Assembly (NCBI GenBank): GCA_038323575.1
Contig: JBBQHB010000013.1
Span: 12,235-76,234 of the forward strand
Length of the DNA stretch: 64,000 nt
DNA from: CAINVV01 sp038323575
GTDB taxonomy: Bacteria > Bacteroidota > Bacteroidia > Bacteroidales > Prolixibacteraceae
Direction of reading: 5' to 3'
Both the position numbers and the translations under genes were made by a program. Below, piece after piece: positions 25,694-34,262 of this stretch (positions are counted from its first letter, which is position 1; the number at the start of each line of letters is the position of its first letter). The notes beneath the pieces are model-generated. The model worked only from the letters and a program-made list of their open reading frames with translations, was not told the DNA's origin and searched no databases.

Positions 25694-26938
25694 TTATTTA
25701 AATCCGAAAACAAACGGGAGGACAATGATCACGACAAGGGTCCAGACAAAATAGACTGTCAAATATTTAGCCACCATTTTCCCTACACTATCAAGGGAAC
25801 TTGCTTTAAAATAGGATTGATATAAACTTCTTGCAATCAATATCAGGTTCACAAATACCAAAATGTTTGAGACCAAAACCACAGTCCGGTTGGGTGTAAA
25901 ACCCGCTGAAAGTCTTGAAACGATAGCAACCAAAGCGATCGAATTGATCACTATTGCTACAATTGCCAGCAAGAATAAGACCAGGACATTGCTGTCTTTC
26001 TCTTTGTATTTATCAAGCTCGGTAATTGAAAAAACAATGATCGCCATCACTGCAACCAGCATAACATTAAACAGCAGCAATACCTCCCTGTCTTCTGAAA
26101 TCCTGGTTTGCGAGAAAATCATTAAGACCAGATAGACGACGAGGGTTATCAGAACCAACGGCGTAAATACCCTTGCTATGACAGGAGCAATCTTGCTCGT
26201 AATATTTGGATATAACTGCAGCAACCAGGATGCAACGATCGGTACTGCAACACCGCAAAAAACAAGCACATACTCCTGATAAAACTTCTCAATATCCATT
26301 TTTATTACATGAAATAAGCCAATTGTTACTGCAGTCAGCATTACTCCGGCAATTAAAATCAGACCCGTCATCACGATGAATTCGCCGTTAAACCTTATAA
26401 ATTCAATTCTTTTTTCTGTATCATGATGATCGAATGAAACATAGGTCAGTCCAAACAGACACCATAGGAGTAAGGGGATGTGAATGAACGCAAGATTTAT
26501 TGAATCACTCTTTTTATCAGGTAAAAAATTGACAAACAGCAACAAAATTAAGATGGTGGAGCCATAAATCAGCATCTTCTTTTGATCAAATATCTTGTTT
26601 TGCCAGAAAGTAAAAAGAATAAGCCCGTTAAAAACAATTACAGCCAAATTTCTGAAATAGAATAATTCACTGTTAACCTGAGGAAACATTGCAGGTATTT
26701 TAACCAAAAATCCTGTAACCAGTGAAAGGACAACCACTATCAGTAAATCTGATTTTAAGAATACTTTGGATTCAACCTCCTTTTCCTGAGACAGGCGGAT
26801 TTTCCAAAATCTTACCAGATCAGAATCATATTCAGCAGAAACATCCTTGAATGATCGGGTAAAATCATCTTTGTTGTCCCGGTACAATCGTTCAAGCTTA
26901 TCAGGATTTTCCAGGTTGTCAATAATTTTTTTCTTCAT
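25694..26938 (-). CDS. DUF4153-type polytopic membrane protein
   Basis: A 414-aa integral membrane protein. After a soluble N-terminal ~65 residues (KKIIDNLENPDKLERLYRDN...) about eleven hydrophobic segments follow. The pattern matches DUF4153-type proteins of Bacteroidota; function unknown. It starts 4 bases after the CPBP protease gene, so the two are an operon. ATG at 26938 preferred; the longer in-frame reading would overlap the protease gene. Confidence 0.75.
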   Translation of the reverse strand: MKKKIIDNLENPDKLERLYRDNKDDFTRSFKDVSAEYDSDLVRFWKIRLSQEKEVESKVFLKSDLLIVVVLSLVTGFLVKIPAMFPQVNSELFYFRNLAVIVFNGLILFTFWQNKIFDQKKMLIYGSTILILLLFVNFLPDKKSDSINLAFIHIPLLLWCLFGLTYVSFDHHDTEKRIEFIRFNGEFIVMTGLILIAGVMLTAVTIGLFHVIKMDIEKFYQEYVLVFCGVAVPIVASWLLQLYPNITSKIAPVIARVFTPLVLITLVVYLVLMIFSQTRISEDREVLLLFNVMLVAVMAIIVFSITELDKYKEKDSNVLVLFLLAIVAIVINSIALVAIVSRLSAGFTPNRTVVLVSNILVFVNLILIARSLYQSYFKASSLDSVGKMVAKYLTVYFVWTLVVIIVLPFVFGFK

Positions 26939-26942
26939 CGTT

Positions 26943-27890
26943 TCAAATTTTATATTCCGTGTCAGATGCTGGCTGTGTCTGCATTTCCATGCTATTTTTT
27001 TTGACGTAATGCAGCAAAAACCATAAAACCATTCCACTCAGAAGGGCGTAAAAGAAGGTGCTGCTACTGAAAAGGGAGGCATCCGGCTGGTCCGGTTCCA
27101 ATCCTTCGCCAGTGAAAAAGTAGATAAGCACACCCATGGCGTTGTTGATAAAATGGGCGATGATCGGGAGCCAGAGGGTACCGGTCCATTCGAGCAGGTA
27201 GCCAAAGAGGGCGCCGAGCAGCATGCGCGGCAGGAAACCGAAAAACTGGAGATGGAGCGCGCTGAAAAGAACCGCGGTGATCCAGATGGCCCGGTGGCTG
27301 CTTCCTGTCATTTTTTTGATCAGCTGCTGGAGGATTCCCCTGAACAGCAGTTCTTCGCCAATGGCCGGCAGTACTGCAACGATAAACAGGTTGCCTAGCA
27401 ATCCGCCGGCCGTTTTGGTGTCAAGAAACGCTTTGGTTATTTCGGCGGCCTGGTCTTCCGAACTGCGCATCCACTCTTCGACGGAACTCATCCAGGAAGG
27501 GAGAACCAGTTGCTGGTTCAATACCGAGAACCACTCAATCACCGGGCCGCTTACCAGGATAACTGCACAGACGACCCCCAGCATGATCCCGGTAGGTTTG
27601 CGGTGGAGCTGCAGGTAACGGATAGGTTTGTCGTCGAGCGACCAGGCCAGCACCAGCGGGGGAAGGATAAACATGCCGATTGTCTGCATGATCTGGAGGA
27701 ATTTCAACAGCGACACATTGCCGGGATCGTTCAGGTTTTCGAGCATGCCCGGTAGCTCTGCCAGGCCGACACCCATTACCAGCCAGATTGCCAGGAACCC
27801 GATCAGTGAAACGAAAATTCCGCCTGTCAGGATCAGGATCAGGGTAAAAACCACCTGGGTGAACGGTGTTGCGTCGCGTAGAAATTTCAT
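26943..27890 (-). CDS. CPBP family intramembrane glutamic protease
   Basis: A 315-aa protein with about eight membrane segments and the CPBP/CAAX-type motifs: GEELLFRG (EExxxR, about residue 190), a second motif ALHLQFFGF (His-x-x-x-Phe, about 225) and LPIIAHFINN (His-x-x-x-Asn, about 260). Members cleave or process membrane-associated peptides, including bacteriocins and prenylated substrates; the substrate here is unknown. ATG at 27890 used; a GTG at 27920 is possible. Confidence 0.92.
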   Translation of the reverse strand: MKFLRDATPFTQVVFTLILILTGGIFVSLIGFLAIWLVMGVGLAELPGMLENLNDPGNVSLLKFLQIMQTIGMFILPPLVLAWSLDDKPIRYLQLHRKPTGIMLGVVCAVILVSGPVIEWFSVLNQQLVLPSWMSSVEEWMRSSEDQAAEITKAFLDTKTAGGLLGNLFIVAVLPAIGEELLFRGILQQLIKKMTGSSHRAIWITAVLFSALHLQFFGFLPRMLLGALFGYLLEWTGTLWLPIIAHFINNAMGVLIYFFTGEGLEPDQPDASLFSSSTFFYALLSGMVLWFLLHYVKKNSMEMQTQPASDTEYKI

Positions 27891-28027
27891 CGTGCTAATG
27901 TTTTGATTTAAAAGGGACACAAAGCAACTAAGTTAATAGAATGAAAAAATGTCTCATTTCTCAACATGTGTACTGCAAAGATATATTTTCCTGATTGTCT
28001 GCAAACAGCGCTTTCGGTCTGAATGGT

Positions 28028-28035
28028 TATCTTTG
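28028..28035 (+). promoter_or_regulatory. -7 box for the dihydrouridine synthase gene
   Basis: TATCTTTG, exact TAnnTTTG, 26 bases before the start codon. Confidence 0.45.
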
Positions 28036-28061
28036 CCGGGAATATACAATATTTGATTTGA

Positions 28062-29075
28062 ATGAAGATCGGAAATCTTGACCTTGGAAATCTCCCGCTG
28101 TTTCTGGCTCCCATGGAGGATGTGACCTACAAATCCTTCCGCTACCTGTGCAAAAAATACGGGGCGGATGTGATGTATACCGAGTTCGTCAACGCTGAAG
28201 CGTTGATCAGGGATGTTGCCAGGACGAAAAGGAAGATGACCATTTTTGATTTCGACCGTCCGCTGGCCATCCAGATCTATGGTTCGAACATCGAATCCAT
28301 GGCAGCGGCAGCCAAAGTTGCAGCGCTTTCCAATCCTGATTTCATCGATATCAATTTTGGGTGCCCGATGAAGAAAATTGCTGCCAAAGGCGCCGGCGCC
28401 GGGCTTTTGCGCGACATCCCCAAGCTGGTAAAAATGGCCGCAGAGGTGGTGAAGGCGGTCCAGCTTCCGGTTACGGCCAAGACACGGCTCGGCTGGGACT
28501 TCGACGACATGCCGATCGTTGACGTTGCAGAGAGACTTCAGGACGTTGGCATCCAGGCACTCGCCATCCACGGCCGCACCCGGAGCCAGCTCTATACCGG
28601 CCAGGCCGACTGGAGCCTGATCGCGGAGGTTAAGAAGAACCCCAGGATGAAAATTCCGATCATCGGCAACGGCGATATCACTGGTCCGGAAAAGGCAAAA
28701 GCTTTTCTGGAACAATCCGGCGTAGATGGTTTGATGGTAGGACGGGGATCGATCGGCCGGCCCTGGATCTTCTCCGAAATACGCCATTACCTCAATACCG
28801 GCGAACTGTTGCCGCCGCCTACGGTTCCGTTTGTTGTTGAAAATGTGAAGGACCAACTTAGCCAGTCAGTAACCTGGAAAGATAATACCCGGAGAGCGGT
28901 ACTCGAAATGCGGCGCCATTTCGCCAGGTACTTCCCCAACCTGACGGATTTCAAAGAGTTGCGCGTCAGACTTTTGCGTGCCGACGAAATTGAAGAGGTA
29001 CTCCAAATACTGGATCTGATCGCGGAAAGGTATGCTGACATCAGTGTTGATTATTCCAACGTTGGATTAAAGTAA
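28062..29075 (+). CDS. dusB: tRNA-dihydrouridine synthase (DusB-like)
   Basis: Flavoenzyme reducing uridines in the tRNA D-loop. The 337-aa protein is a TIM barrel with LAPMEDVTYKSFR near the start, the catalytic Cys in INFGCPMKKIAAKGAGAGLL (about residue 100), AIHGRTRSQLYTGQADW (about 180) and IIGNGDITGPEKA (about 205), followed by the helical tRNA-binding domain. All FMN and catalytic motifs are intact. Confidence 0.94.
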   Translation: MKIGNLDLGNLPLFLAPMEDVTYKSFRYLCKKYGADVMYTEFVNAEALIRDVARTKRKMTIFDFDRPLAIQIYGSNIESMAAAAKVAALSNPDFIDINFGCPMKKIAAKGAGAGLLRDIPKLVKMAAEVVKAVQLPVTAKTRLGWDFDDMPIVDVAERLQDVGIQALAIHGRTRSQLYTGQADWSLIAEVKKNPRMKIPIIGNGDITGPEKAKAFLEQSGVDGLMVGRGSIGRPWIFSEIRHYLNTGELLPPPTVPFVVENVKDQLSQSVTWKDNTRRAVLEMRRHFARYFPNLTDFKELRVRLLRADEIEEVLQILDLIAERYADISVDYSNVGLK

Positions 29076-29110
29076 TTAATTGCTATTTTTAGTGGACTAA
29101 ATAATTACCA

Positions 29111-30007
29111 ATGGCTGAATTTACAAGACGTCACTTCATCGGAACCGGCATAACAGGTGCCATCGTGGCTTCCGGCGGACTCTCCGCCCTGATGGCCGCA
29201 CCAAAACTTCCCCTAAATGTTGACCTGGTAGATCTGGGTAAAACCGGATTGAAAGTCACCCGCCTGGCTATGGGAACGGGAACGAACGGCTGGAACCATG
29301 GTTCTAACCAGACCCGTATCGGGCTGGAAAAATTCAAAACAATCATACAGGCCGGATACGACAGGGGCATACGCTTCCTGGATACCGCCGACACTTACGG
29401 CTCCCATCCTTTTGTGAAAGAGGCAATCAAAATGATGCCAAGGGAGAAACTGACCGTCATGACCAAGATCTGGACCGAAAACCTCGACTGGCATCCGCTC
29501 CAGCCGGTAGATCAGATGCTGGACCGTATCCGGAAGGAACTGGACACGGATTACCTCGATATCGTCCTGCTTCACTGCATGACCAAAGCCAGCTGGACCG
29601 ATGACAAAAAGCGGTTCATGGACGGGCTGAGCGAAGCCAAATCGAAGGGGCTGATCAAAAAAGTCGGATTCTCGGCGCATGATTACGGCGCTTTGGAAAG
29701 TGGAATTAACCACGACTGGCCTGATATTGTACTTTCCCGTATCAACAACAAAGAGGTCAGAATGGACGGCTCTCCGGACAAAATCATGTCACTTTTGGAG
29801 ATTGCCGGATCCAAAGGGAAAGGAGTATTGGGCATGAAAATTTTCGGGGGAGGCGGACTCATTAAAGAAGATGAAAGAATGGCATCCCTGAAATATGTCA
29901 TCGGAAGCCAGAAGGTGCATGCCATGACCATCGGTTGCGAAGATGCCTTGCAGGTGCATGATACGGTGGATCGGCTGATGGGAGTCGTTAATGAAGGGAA
30001 GACCTGA
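29111..30007 (+). CDS. Tat-exported aldo/keto reductase
   Basis: A 298-aa reductase with a twin-arginine leader (FTRRHFIGTGITGAIVASGG), so it probably folds in the cytoplasm and is exported by TatABC. The barrel shows FLDTADTYGSHPFVKEA (catalytic Asp-Tyr), KIWTENL (Lys) and LLHCM (His), the normal tetrad. NADPH reductase of unknown carbonyl substrate. Its TGA stop at 30005-30007 lies within the first unit of a repeat array. Confidence 0.9.
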   Translation: MAEFTRRHFIGTGITGAIVASGGLSALMAAPKLPLNVDLVDLGKTGLKVTRLAMGTGTNGWNHGSNQTRIGLEKFKTIIQAGYDRGIRFLDTADTYGSHPFVKEAIKMMPREKLTVMTKIWTENLDWHPLQPVDQMLDRIRKELDTDYLDIVLLHCMTKASWTDDKKRFMDGLSEAKSKGLIKKVGFSAHDYGALESGINHDWPDIVLSRINNKEVRMDGSPDKIMSLLEIAGSKGKGVLGMKIFGGGGLIKEDERMASLKYVIGSQKVHAMTIGCEDALQVHDTVDRLMGVVNEGKT

Positions 30008-30240
30008 CGACTGGACGACGGGGAGACTGGACGAGGGGACGAACGGACGAGGGGACGAACGGCTGATGATAATCCCGAAACCCGAAACAGTGAAACGGGA
30101 CTGGACGACTGGACGAGGGGGAGACTGGACGACTGGACGAGGGGACGACTGGACGAGGGGGAGACTGGACGAGGACGAACGGCTGATGATAATCCGAAAC
30201 CCGAAACGCCCGAAGGGCAAACCCGAAACGGTGAAACGAG
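30005..30240 (+). repeat. GACTGGAC/GAGGGGAC array, two-block, with the AKR stop inside it
   Basis: Plus-strand units GACTGGAC and GAGGGGAC run through the stop codon of the aldo/keto reductase. A block of about 120 bp is repeated: GGACGAACGGCTGATGATAA occurs at 30053 and again at 30173 (exactly 120 apart), each followed by CCGAAACCCGAAAC. Without the TGA the frame would stay open until TAG near 30284. Confidence 0.85.
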
Positions 30241-30489
30241 ATGGTGTAGTGTACAATTCCAGGTTAAAACCGCATAGCGGTGACCGATATTGAAGCCTCG
30301 GGTTTTAACCCGTGGGAAATGAAAGCAGCACAACAGCCGTCCGCGGCAGAAATTTGAAAAGACAGGAAAAGATCATTTCGATCGGAAGGAACGAAAAACG
30401 ATAAAGCATAAATTAAATATGCATTAAAAACATATTTTTGCACCCAATAGTTTTTATTATTGACAAATTCGAATTCAAATTAATTGCTC
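30241..30489. other. Intergenic region with palindromes and a -7 box
   Basis: Contains ACCGCATAGCGGT (30268-30281) and CGGGTT-TT-AACCCG (30299-30312), related to the palindromic units at 16.7 kb, then TATTTTTG at 30433-30440, an exact -7 box 49 bases before the next start. Confidence 0.5.
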
Positions 30490-30858
30490 ATGAAAATCAA
30501 AGGATTATTTTTAACGTTAACGTTGTTGTTTACTGCGTTTGTTCAGCTTCAGGCTGCACCGATCGACCAGAAAAAATTAATCGGTAAATGGGAATACTCT
30601 GCCCCTACCGCACCGCCTAATTACACTTCCGGCCAGGTCATTTTTACGCTGGTAGGGGATAAAGTAAAGGGATCGCTGGTGATTGAAGGCCAGAAATTGG
30701 ATTTCTCCAGCGTCACCATCAAGGATGATGTGGTTTCTGTCGGCATCTACCTGGAATCAACCCTTATCAACGTCAACTTCAAAATGGTCGGTGAGGCCCT
30801 GGAAGGCAAAGCCGAAACACCTGATGGCCCGGTTGCAGTGAAAGCTGTCAAGAAATAG
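30490..30858 (+). CDS. Small secreted protein, lipocalin-like
   Basis: A 122-aa exported protein with a signal peptide (MKIKGLFLTLTLLFTAFVQL, cleaved after QAA). The mature ~100 residues look all-beta, with GKWEYSAPTAPP..GQVIFTLVGDKVKGSLVIEG resembling the first strands of small lipocalin-like proteins of Bacteroidota. Function unknown. Single-gene unit ending convergent to rfbB. Confidence 0.65.
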   Translation: MKIKGLFLTLTLLFTAFVQLQAAPIDQKKLIGKWEYSAPTAPPNYTSGQVIFTLVGDKVKGSLVIEGQKLDFSSVTIKDDVVSVGIYLESTLINVNFKMVGEALEGKAETPDGPVAVKAVKK

Positions 30859-30859
30859 G

Positions 30860-31912
30860 TTACCGCTGATGGTATTGCTTTTCGTAGTACTTTTCGTAAG
30901 CACCCGACGAAACGTTTTCGAGCCAGTCAGAATTTTGAAGGTACCAGTCGACTGTTTTAGCGAGCCCCTCTTCAAACTGGAGGGAGGGTTTCCAACCCAA
31001 CTCCTTTTGGATTTTGGATGAGTCGATGGCGTAACGCATGTCGTGGCCGGCCCGGTCCTTCACGAAAGTTATCAATTGTTGGGAAGTGCCTCGTGCCCTT
31101 CCCAATTTTTCGTCCATCACATCACACAATGTGCGGATCAGGTCAATGTTGGTCCATTCGTTGATACCGCCGATGTTGTAGGTCTCACCTGTTACACCTT
31201 TGTGGAAAATCACATCTATGGCCGAAGCATGGTCTTCAACATAGAGCCAGTCGCGGATATTTTCACCTTTCCCGTAAACCGGAATCGGCCTCATGTGCAG
31301 CAGGTTCTGGATGCATAACGGTATTAATTTCTCTGGAAACTGGTTGGGGCCGTAGTTGTTGGAGCAGTTGGAGATCAAAACAGGAACGTGAAAGGTATTG
31401 AAATAGGCCCTGACCAGGTGGTCGGAACTTGCTTTGGATGCCGAATAGGGACTTTTGGGATCATAACTGGTTGATTCGGTAAACAGTCCCGTTTCCCCGA
31501 GCGAACCGTACACCTCATCGGTTGAGATGTGGTAGAACAGCTTCCCTTCCAATTTCCCTTTCCAGTGCTCTTTGGCGGCATGAACCAGGTTAAATGTCCC
31601 GAAGATATTGGTGCGGATAAATGCCGCCGGATCGGTGATGGACCGGTCGACGTGAGATTCTGCGGCCAGGTGGATGACTCCGTCTATCGGATAAGTTTCA
31701 AAAAGCTTGTTCACCAGATCACTGTCGGTGATGTCGCCCTTTACAAAAGTGTAATTGGGTAACGTATCGATGTCCTTCAGGTTTTCGAGATTCCCGGCGT
31801 AGGTGAGCACATCCAGGTTGATAATCTGGTAATCAGGGTAGTCTTTTACAAACCTCCTCACAACATGTGATCCGATAAATCCTGCACCTCCGGTGATCAA
31901 AATAGTCTTCAT
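30860..31912 (-). CDS. rfbB: dTDP-glucose 4,6-dehydratase
   Basis: Makes dTDP-4-keto-6-deoxyglucose, the first step to dTDP-rhamnose and other deoxysugars for surface glycans. The 350-aa SDR protein has the NAD site TGGAGFIGSHVVRRF, HLAAESHVDRSI (about 83), the catalytic YSASKASSDH (Tyr-x-x-x-Lys about 160) and FPEKLIPLCIQN. rfbA, C and D are not in the window. galE is upstream on the same strand, separated by a repeat array. Confidence 0.94.
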   Translation of the reverse strand: MKTILITGGAGFIGSHVVRRFVKDYPDYQIINLDVLTYAGNLENLKDIDTLPNYTFVKGDITDSDLVNKLFETYPIDGVIHLAAESHVDRSITDPAAFIRTNIFGTFNLVHAAKEHWKGKLEGKLFYHISTDEVYGSLGETGLFTESTSYDPKSPYSASKASSDHLVRAYFNTFHVPVLISNCSNNYGPNQFPEKLIPLCIQNLLHMRPIPVYGKGENIRDWLYVEDHASAIDVIFHKGVTGETYNIGGINEWTNIDLIRTLCDVMDEKLGRARGTSQQLITFVKDRAGHDMRYAIDSSKIQKELGWKPSLQFEEGLAKTVDWYLQNSDWLENVSSGAYEKYYEKQYHQR

Positions 31913-31928
31913 GGTATATTTTTAAGTT

Positions 31929-31990
31929 GTTTCGTCAAGTCGTCAAGTCATTCCCTCATCAAGTCGTCCAGTCGTCAAGTCGTCAAGTCG
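31929..31990 (-). repeat. GACTGGAC-type array at the 3' end of galE
   Basis: Minus-strand units GACTTGAC and GACTGGAC start 5 bases after the galE stop and end just before the rfbB leader. Confidence 0.85.
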
Positions 31991-31995
31991 CTGCC

Positions 31996-33024
31996 TCATT
32001 TGATCCCGCGGATCCTTTTCTCCCAATTCCAGGCGGAAAGAAGGGTTTCCTCCAGCGTTGCGTCAGATTTCCAACCCAAAATATTGTTGGCTTTGGCGGT
32101 ATCCGCAAAGATTTTTTCAATGTCTCCCGATCTTCTTCCGACTATCTTATAATTCACTTTTTGCCCTGTGACTTTTTCAAAAGCATGCACCACTTCAAGA
32201 ACCGATACGCCTTTTCCGGTTCCTACGTTGAAAAACTCAAAAGGTGCTTCGTTTTTTTGGTTCAGCAGCCGTTCAATGGCAATCACGTGGGCCTTGGCCA
32301 GATCCACCACGTTGATGTAATCGCGGATACAGCTGCCGTCGGGGGTGTTGTAATCATCCCCGAAAACCCGGAGCTGTTCGCGGATCCCTGCAGCGGTCTG
32401 GGTAACAAAAGGTACCAGGTTGCCGGGAATCCCGCTGGGTAGTTCTCCGATCAGTGCAGAAGGATGGGCGCCGATCGGATTGAAATAGCGAAGGGCGATG
32501 GTTTGAATCTGCTTGTTGGCCTTCGTAAAGTCGCGGATAATATCCTCGCACACTATTTTTGTGTTGCCGTAAGGTGATTCGGCCTCTTTCCGGGGGGTGT
32601 TTTCAGTAACCGGAAGTTGGTCTGGCTGACCATAAACTGTACAGGATGAGGAAAATACCAGGTAATTCGTGCTGTATTTTTCCATGCATTCGAACAGGTT
32701 CACCAGCGAAATAAGGTTGTTCCGGTAATAGGCCAAAGGTTTTTCAACAGATTCACCTACCGCTTTGTACGCTGCAAAATGAATGACTGCATCAATCCCT
32801 CCTGTTTCCGCAAAAAACGCATCGAGCAGTTCAGCATTTTGCATGTTCAGGAGGCGGAATTCGGGTCGTATCCCCGTTATCTGTTCAATCTGACCTACCA
32901 CGGCTTCAGTTGAATTGCTGAGATCATCAAGGATGACCACCTCAAACCCTGCATGCAGCAATTCGACAACCGTATGTGACCCAATGTATCCGGTACCACC
33001 GGTTACCAATATTTTTCCCTTCAT
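31996..33024 (-). CDS. galE: UDP-glucose 4-epimerase
   Basis: Interconverts UDP-glucose and UDP-galactose (and possibly the GlcNAc forms). The 342-aa SDR protein has TGGTGYIGSHTVVELL, HFAAYKAVGESVEKPLAYY, the catalytic YGNTKIVCEDI (Tyr-x-x-x-Lys) and LRYFNPIGAHPSALIGE. ATG at 33024 gives the canonical N-terminus. Confidence 0.95.
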   Translation of the reverse strand: MKGKILVTGGTGYIGSHTVVELLHAGFEVVILDDLSNSTEAVVGQIEQITGIRPEFRLLNMQNAELLDAFFAETGGIDAVIHFAAYKAVGESVEKPLAYYRNNLISLVNLFECMEKYSTNYLVFSSSCTVYGQPDQLPVTENTPRKEAESPYGNTKIVCEDIIRDFTKANKQIQTIALRYFNPIGAHPSALIGELPSGIPGNLVPFVTQTAAGIREQLRVFGDDYNTPDGSCIRDYINVVDLAKAHVIAIERLLNQKNEAPFEFFNVGTGKGVSVLEVVHAFEKVTGQKVNYKIVGRRSGDIEKIFADTAKANNILGWKSDATLEETLLSAWNWEKRIRGIK

Positions 33025-33056
33025 ATGCGCTGTTTTACAAAATGAAATAGTAACAT

Positions 33057-33064
33057 CAAATGTA
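33057..33064 (-). promoter_or_regulatory. -7 box for galE
   Basis: Minus strand TACATTTG, exact TAnnTTTG, 32 bases before the galE ATG. Confidence 0.5.
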
Positions 33065-33084
33065 CTAATTCTGCGATTTATTCT

Positions 33085-33092
33085 TATATTTG
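33085..33092 (+). promoter_or_regulatory. -7 box for the HU-SPOR gene
   Basis: TATATTTG, 18 bases before the ATG; only 20 bases separate it from the divergent galE -7 box, so the two promoters overlap. Confidence 0.55.
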
Positions 33093-33110
33093 AAACCCAA
33101 TTAATCAATC

Positions 33111-34262
33111 ATGAACCTTTCAGTTTATCTTTCAGAATTGTTGAAAACCAACGATTGCGTGATCATCCCCGATCTCGGAGGGTTTATTGCGAACTATCAG
33201 CCTGCGCATTACAACGGGCAAAGCGACCAGTTTACCCCGCCGACCAAAGAAATTATTTTTAGCAGCAAACTGAAAAAAAATGATGGCTTGCTGGTCAATT
33301 TCGTTTCTGAACGCGAAGGCGTCGGCTATATGGAAGCCAGAAAAATCGTCTCTGAATTTGTGGCTGAATATCTGTTTAAACTGGAGAACGGCGAAAAGGT
33401 TGAATTTGAACAGATCGGCACGATCCGTTTTGACCAGAATGAACATCTTTTGTTTGAAGCAGGAATTTACACAAGCCCCAGGACGGATGCTTTTGGTCTG
33501 GACACCTTTCATTTCCCCGAGCTTGTCAATAAGTTCAGTCAGCCGGTTAAACCTGTTTTCAGGGACAAAGCACCTGAACCGCAAAGAAACCGCAGAATCG
33601 AAGTAAACCGACGTTTATTCGATCGCTCTGTTGTTAAATATCTGCTCATCGCCATACCTGTACTTGTTTTGCTATACTTTCTTCCTGTCAGCAAACTGCT
33701 CAACCGCAATCAGCTGATCAATCAGCAGGCACCGAATACGGCTTCTCTTTCCATTTCAGATACCCCGCTCATCAACAAGCAGGAGATTGCCCAGGCACCT
33801 GAAACTGCGGAGCCTGAAACTGATTCTGATGCAGCGTTTGCAGAGAATGAGAGTGCTTCTGAACCCATACCTGAAGAAAATGCTTCCGGGAAAGAGTCCG
33901 CTGAGGATATCCTGATTTCCGATCCTAAGATCATCACCGAACAGGTACCGGTGTCAGCTGCACTGGCTTCCCGAAGGGATTTGCAACCAGAGAGCCGGGT
34001 GGCCCAAACTATTGTTAATGAGCCGCCAAGAGGGAGGTTTCATGTAGTAGGGGGCTGTTTCAAAGTAAGGGAAAATGCCGACAATTTGGCTGAAGAACTG
34101 GTCAGGCAGGGGTATCCTGCAAGGATTTCCAATATGGGCAAAAGTTTTTACCGGGTAACGGTAGAGAGTTACCAAACCAGGAAAGAGGCCGAGCAGACGT
34201 TGAAAAAATTGCTGAATGACCAGCCTGATGCAGGTTACTGGCTGATGGCCGACAAGCGGTAA
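33111..34262 (+). CDS. HU-CCDC81-like and SPOR domain protein
   Basis: A 383-aa single-span membrane protein. Residues 1-130 are the CCDC81-type HU domain of Bacteroidota (LLKTNDCVIIPDLGGFIANY, FSSKLKKNDGLLVNFV, GTIRFDQNEHLLFEAG); a transmembrane helix (VVKYLLIAIPVLVLLYFLPV, about 177-197) follows, then an acidic, Pro/Glu-rich linker and a C-terminal SPOR domain (FHVVGGCFKVRENADNLAEE to the end) that would bind denuded peptidoglycan. A role in linking nucleoid or cytoplasm to the division site is inferred. It overlaps galE's promoter region divergently. Confidence 0.88.
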   Translation: MNLSVYLSELLKTNDCVIIPDLGGFIANYQPAHYNGQSDQFTPPTKEIIFSSKLKKNDGLLVNFVSEREGVGYMEARKIVSEFVAEYLFKLENGEKVEFEQIGTIRFDQNEHLLFEAGIYTSPRTDAFGLDTFHFPELVNKFSQPVKPVFRDKAPEPQRNRRIEVNRRLFDRSVVKYLLIAIPVLVLLYFLPVSKLLNRNQLINQQAPNTASLSISDTPLINKQEIAQAPETAEPETDSDAAFAENESASEPIPEENASGKESAEDILISDPKIITEQVPVSAALASRRDLQPESRVAQTIVNEPPRGRFHVVGGCFKVRENADNLAEELVRQGYPARISNMGKSFYRVTVESYQTRKEAEQTLKKLLNDQPDAGYWLMADKR

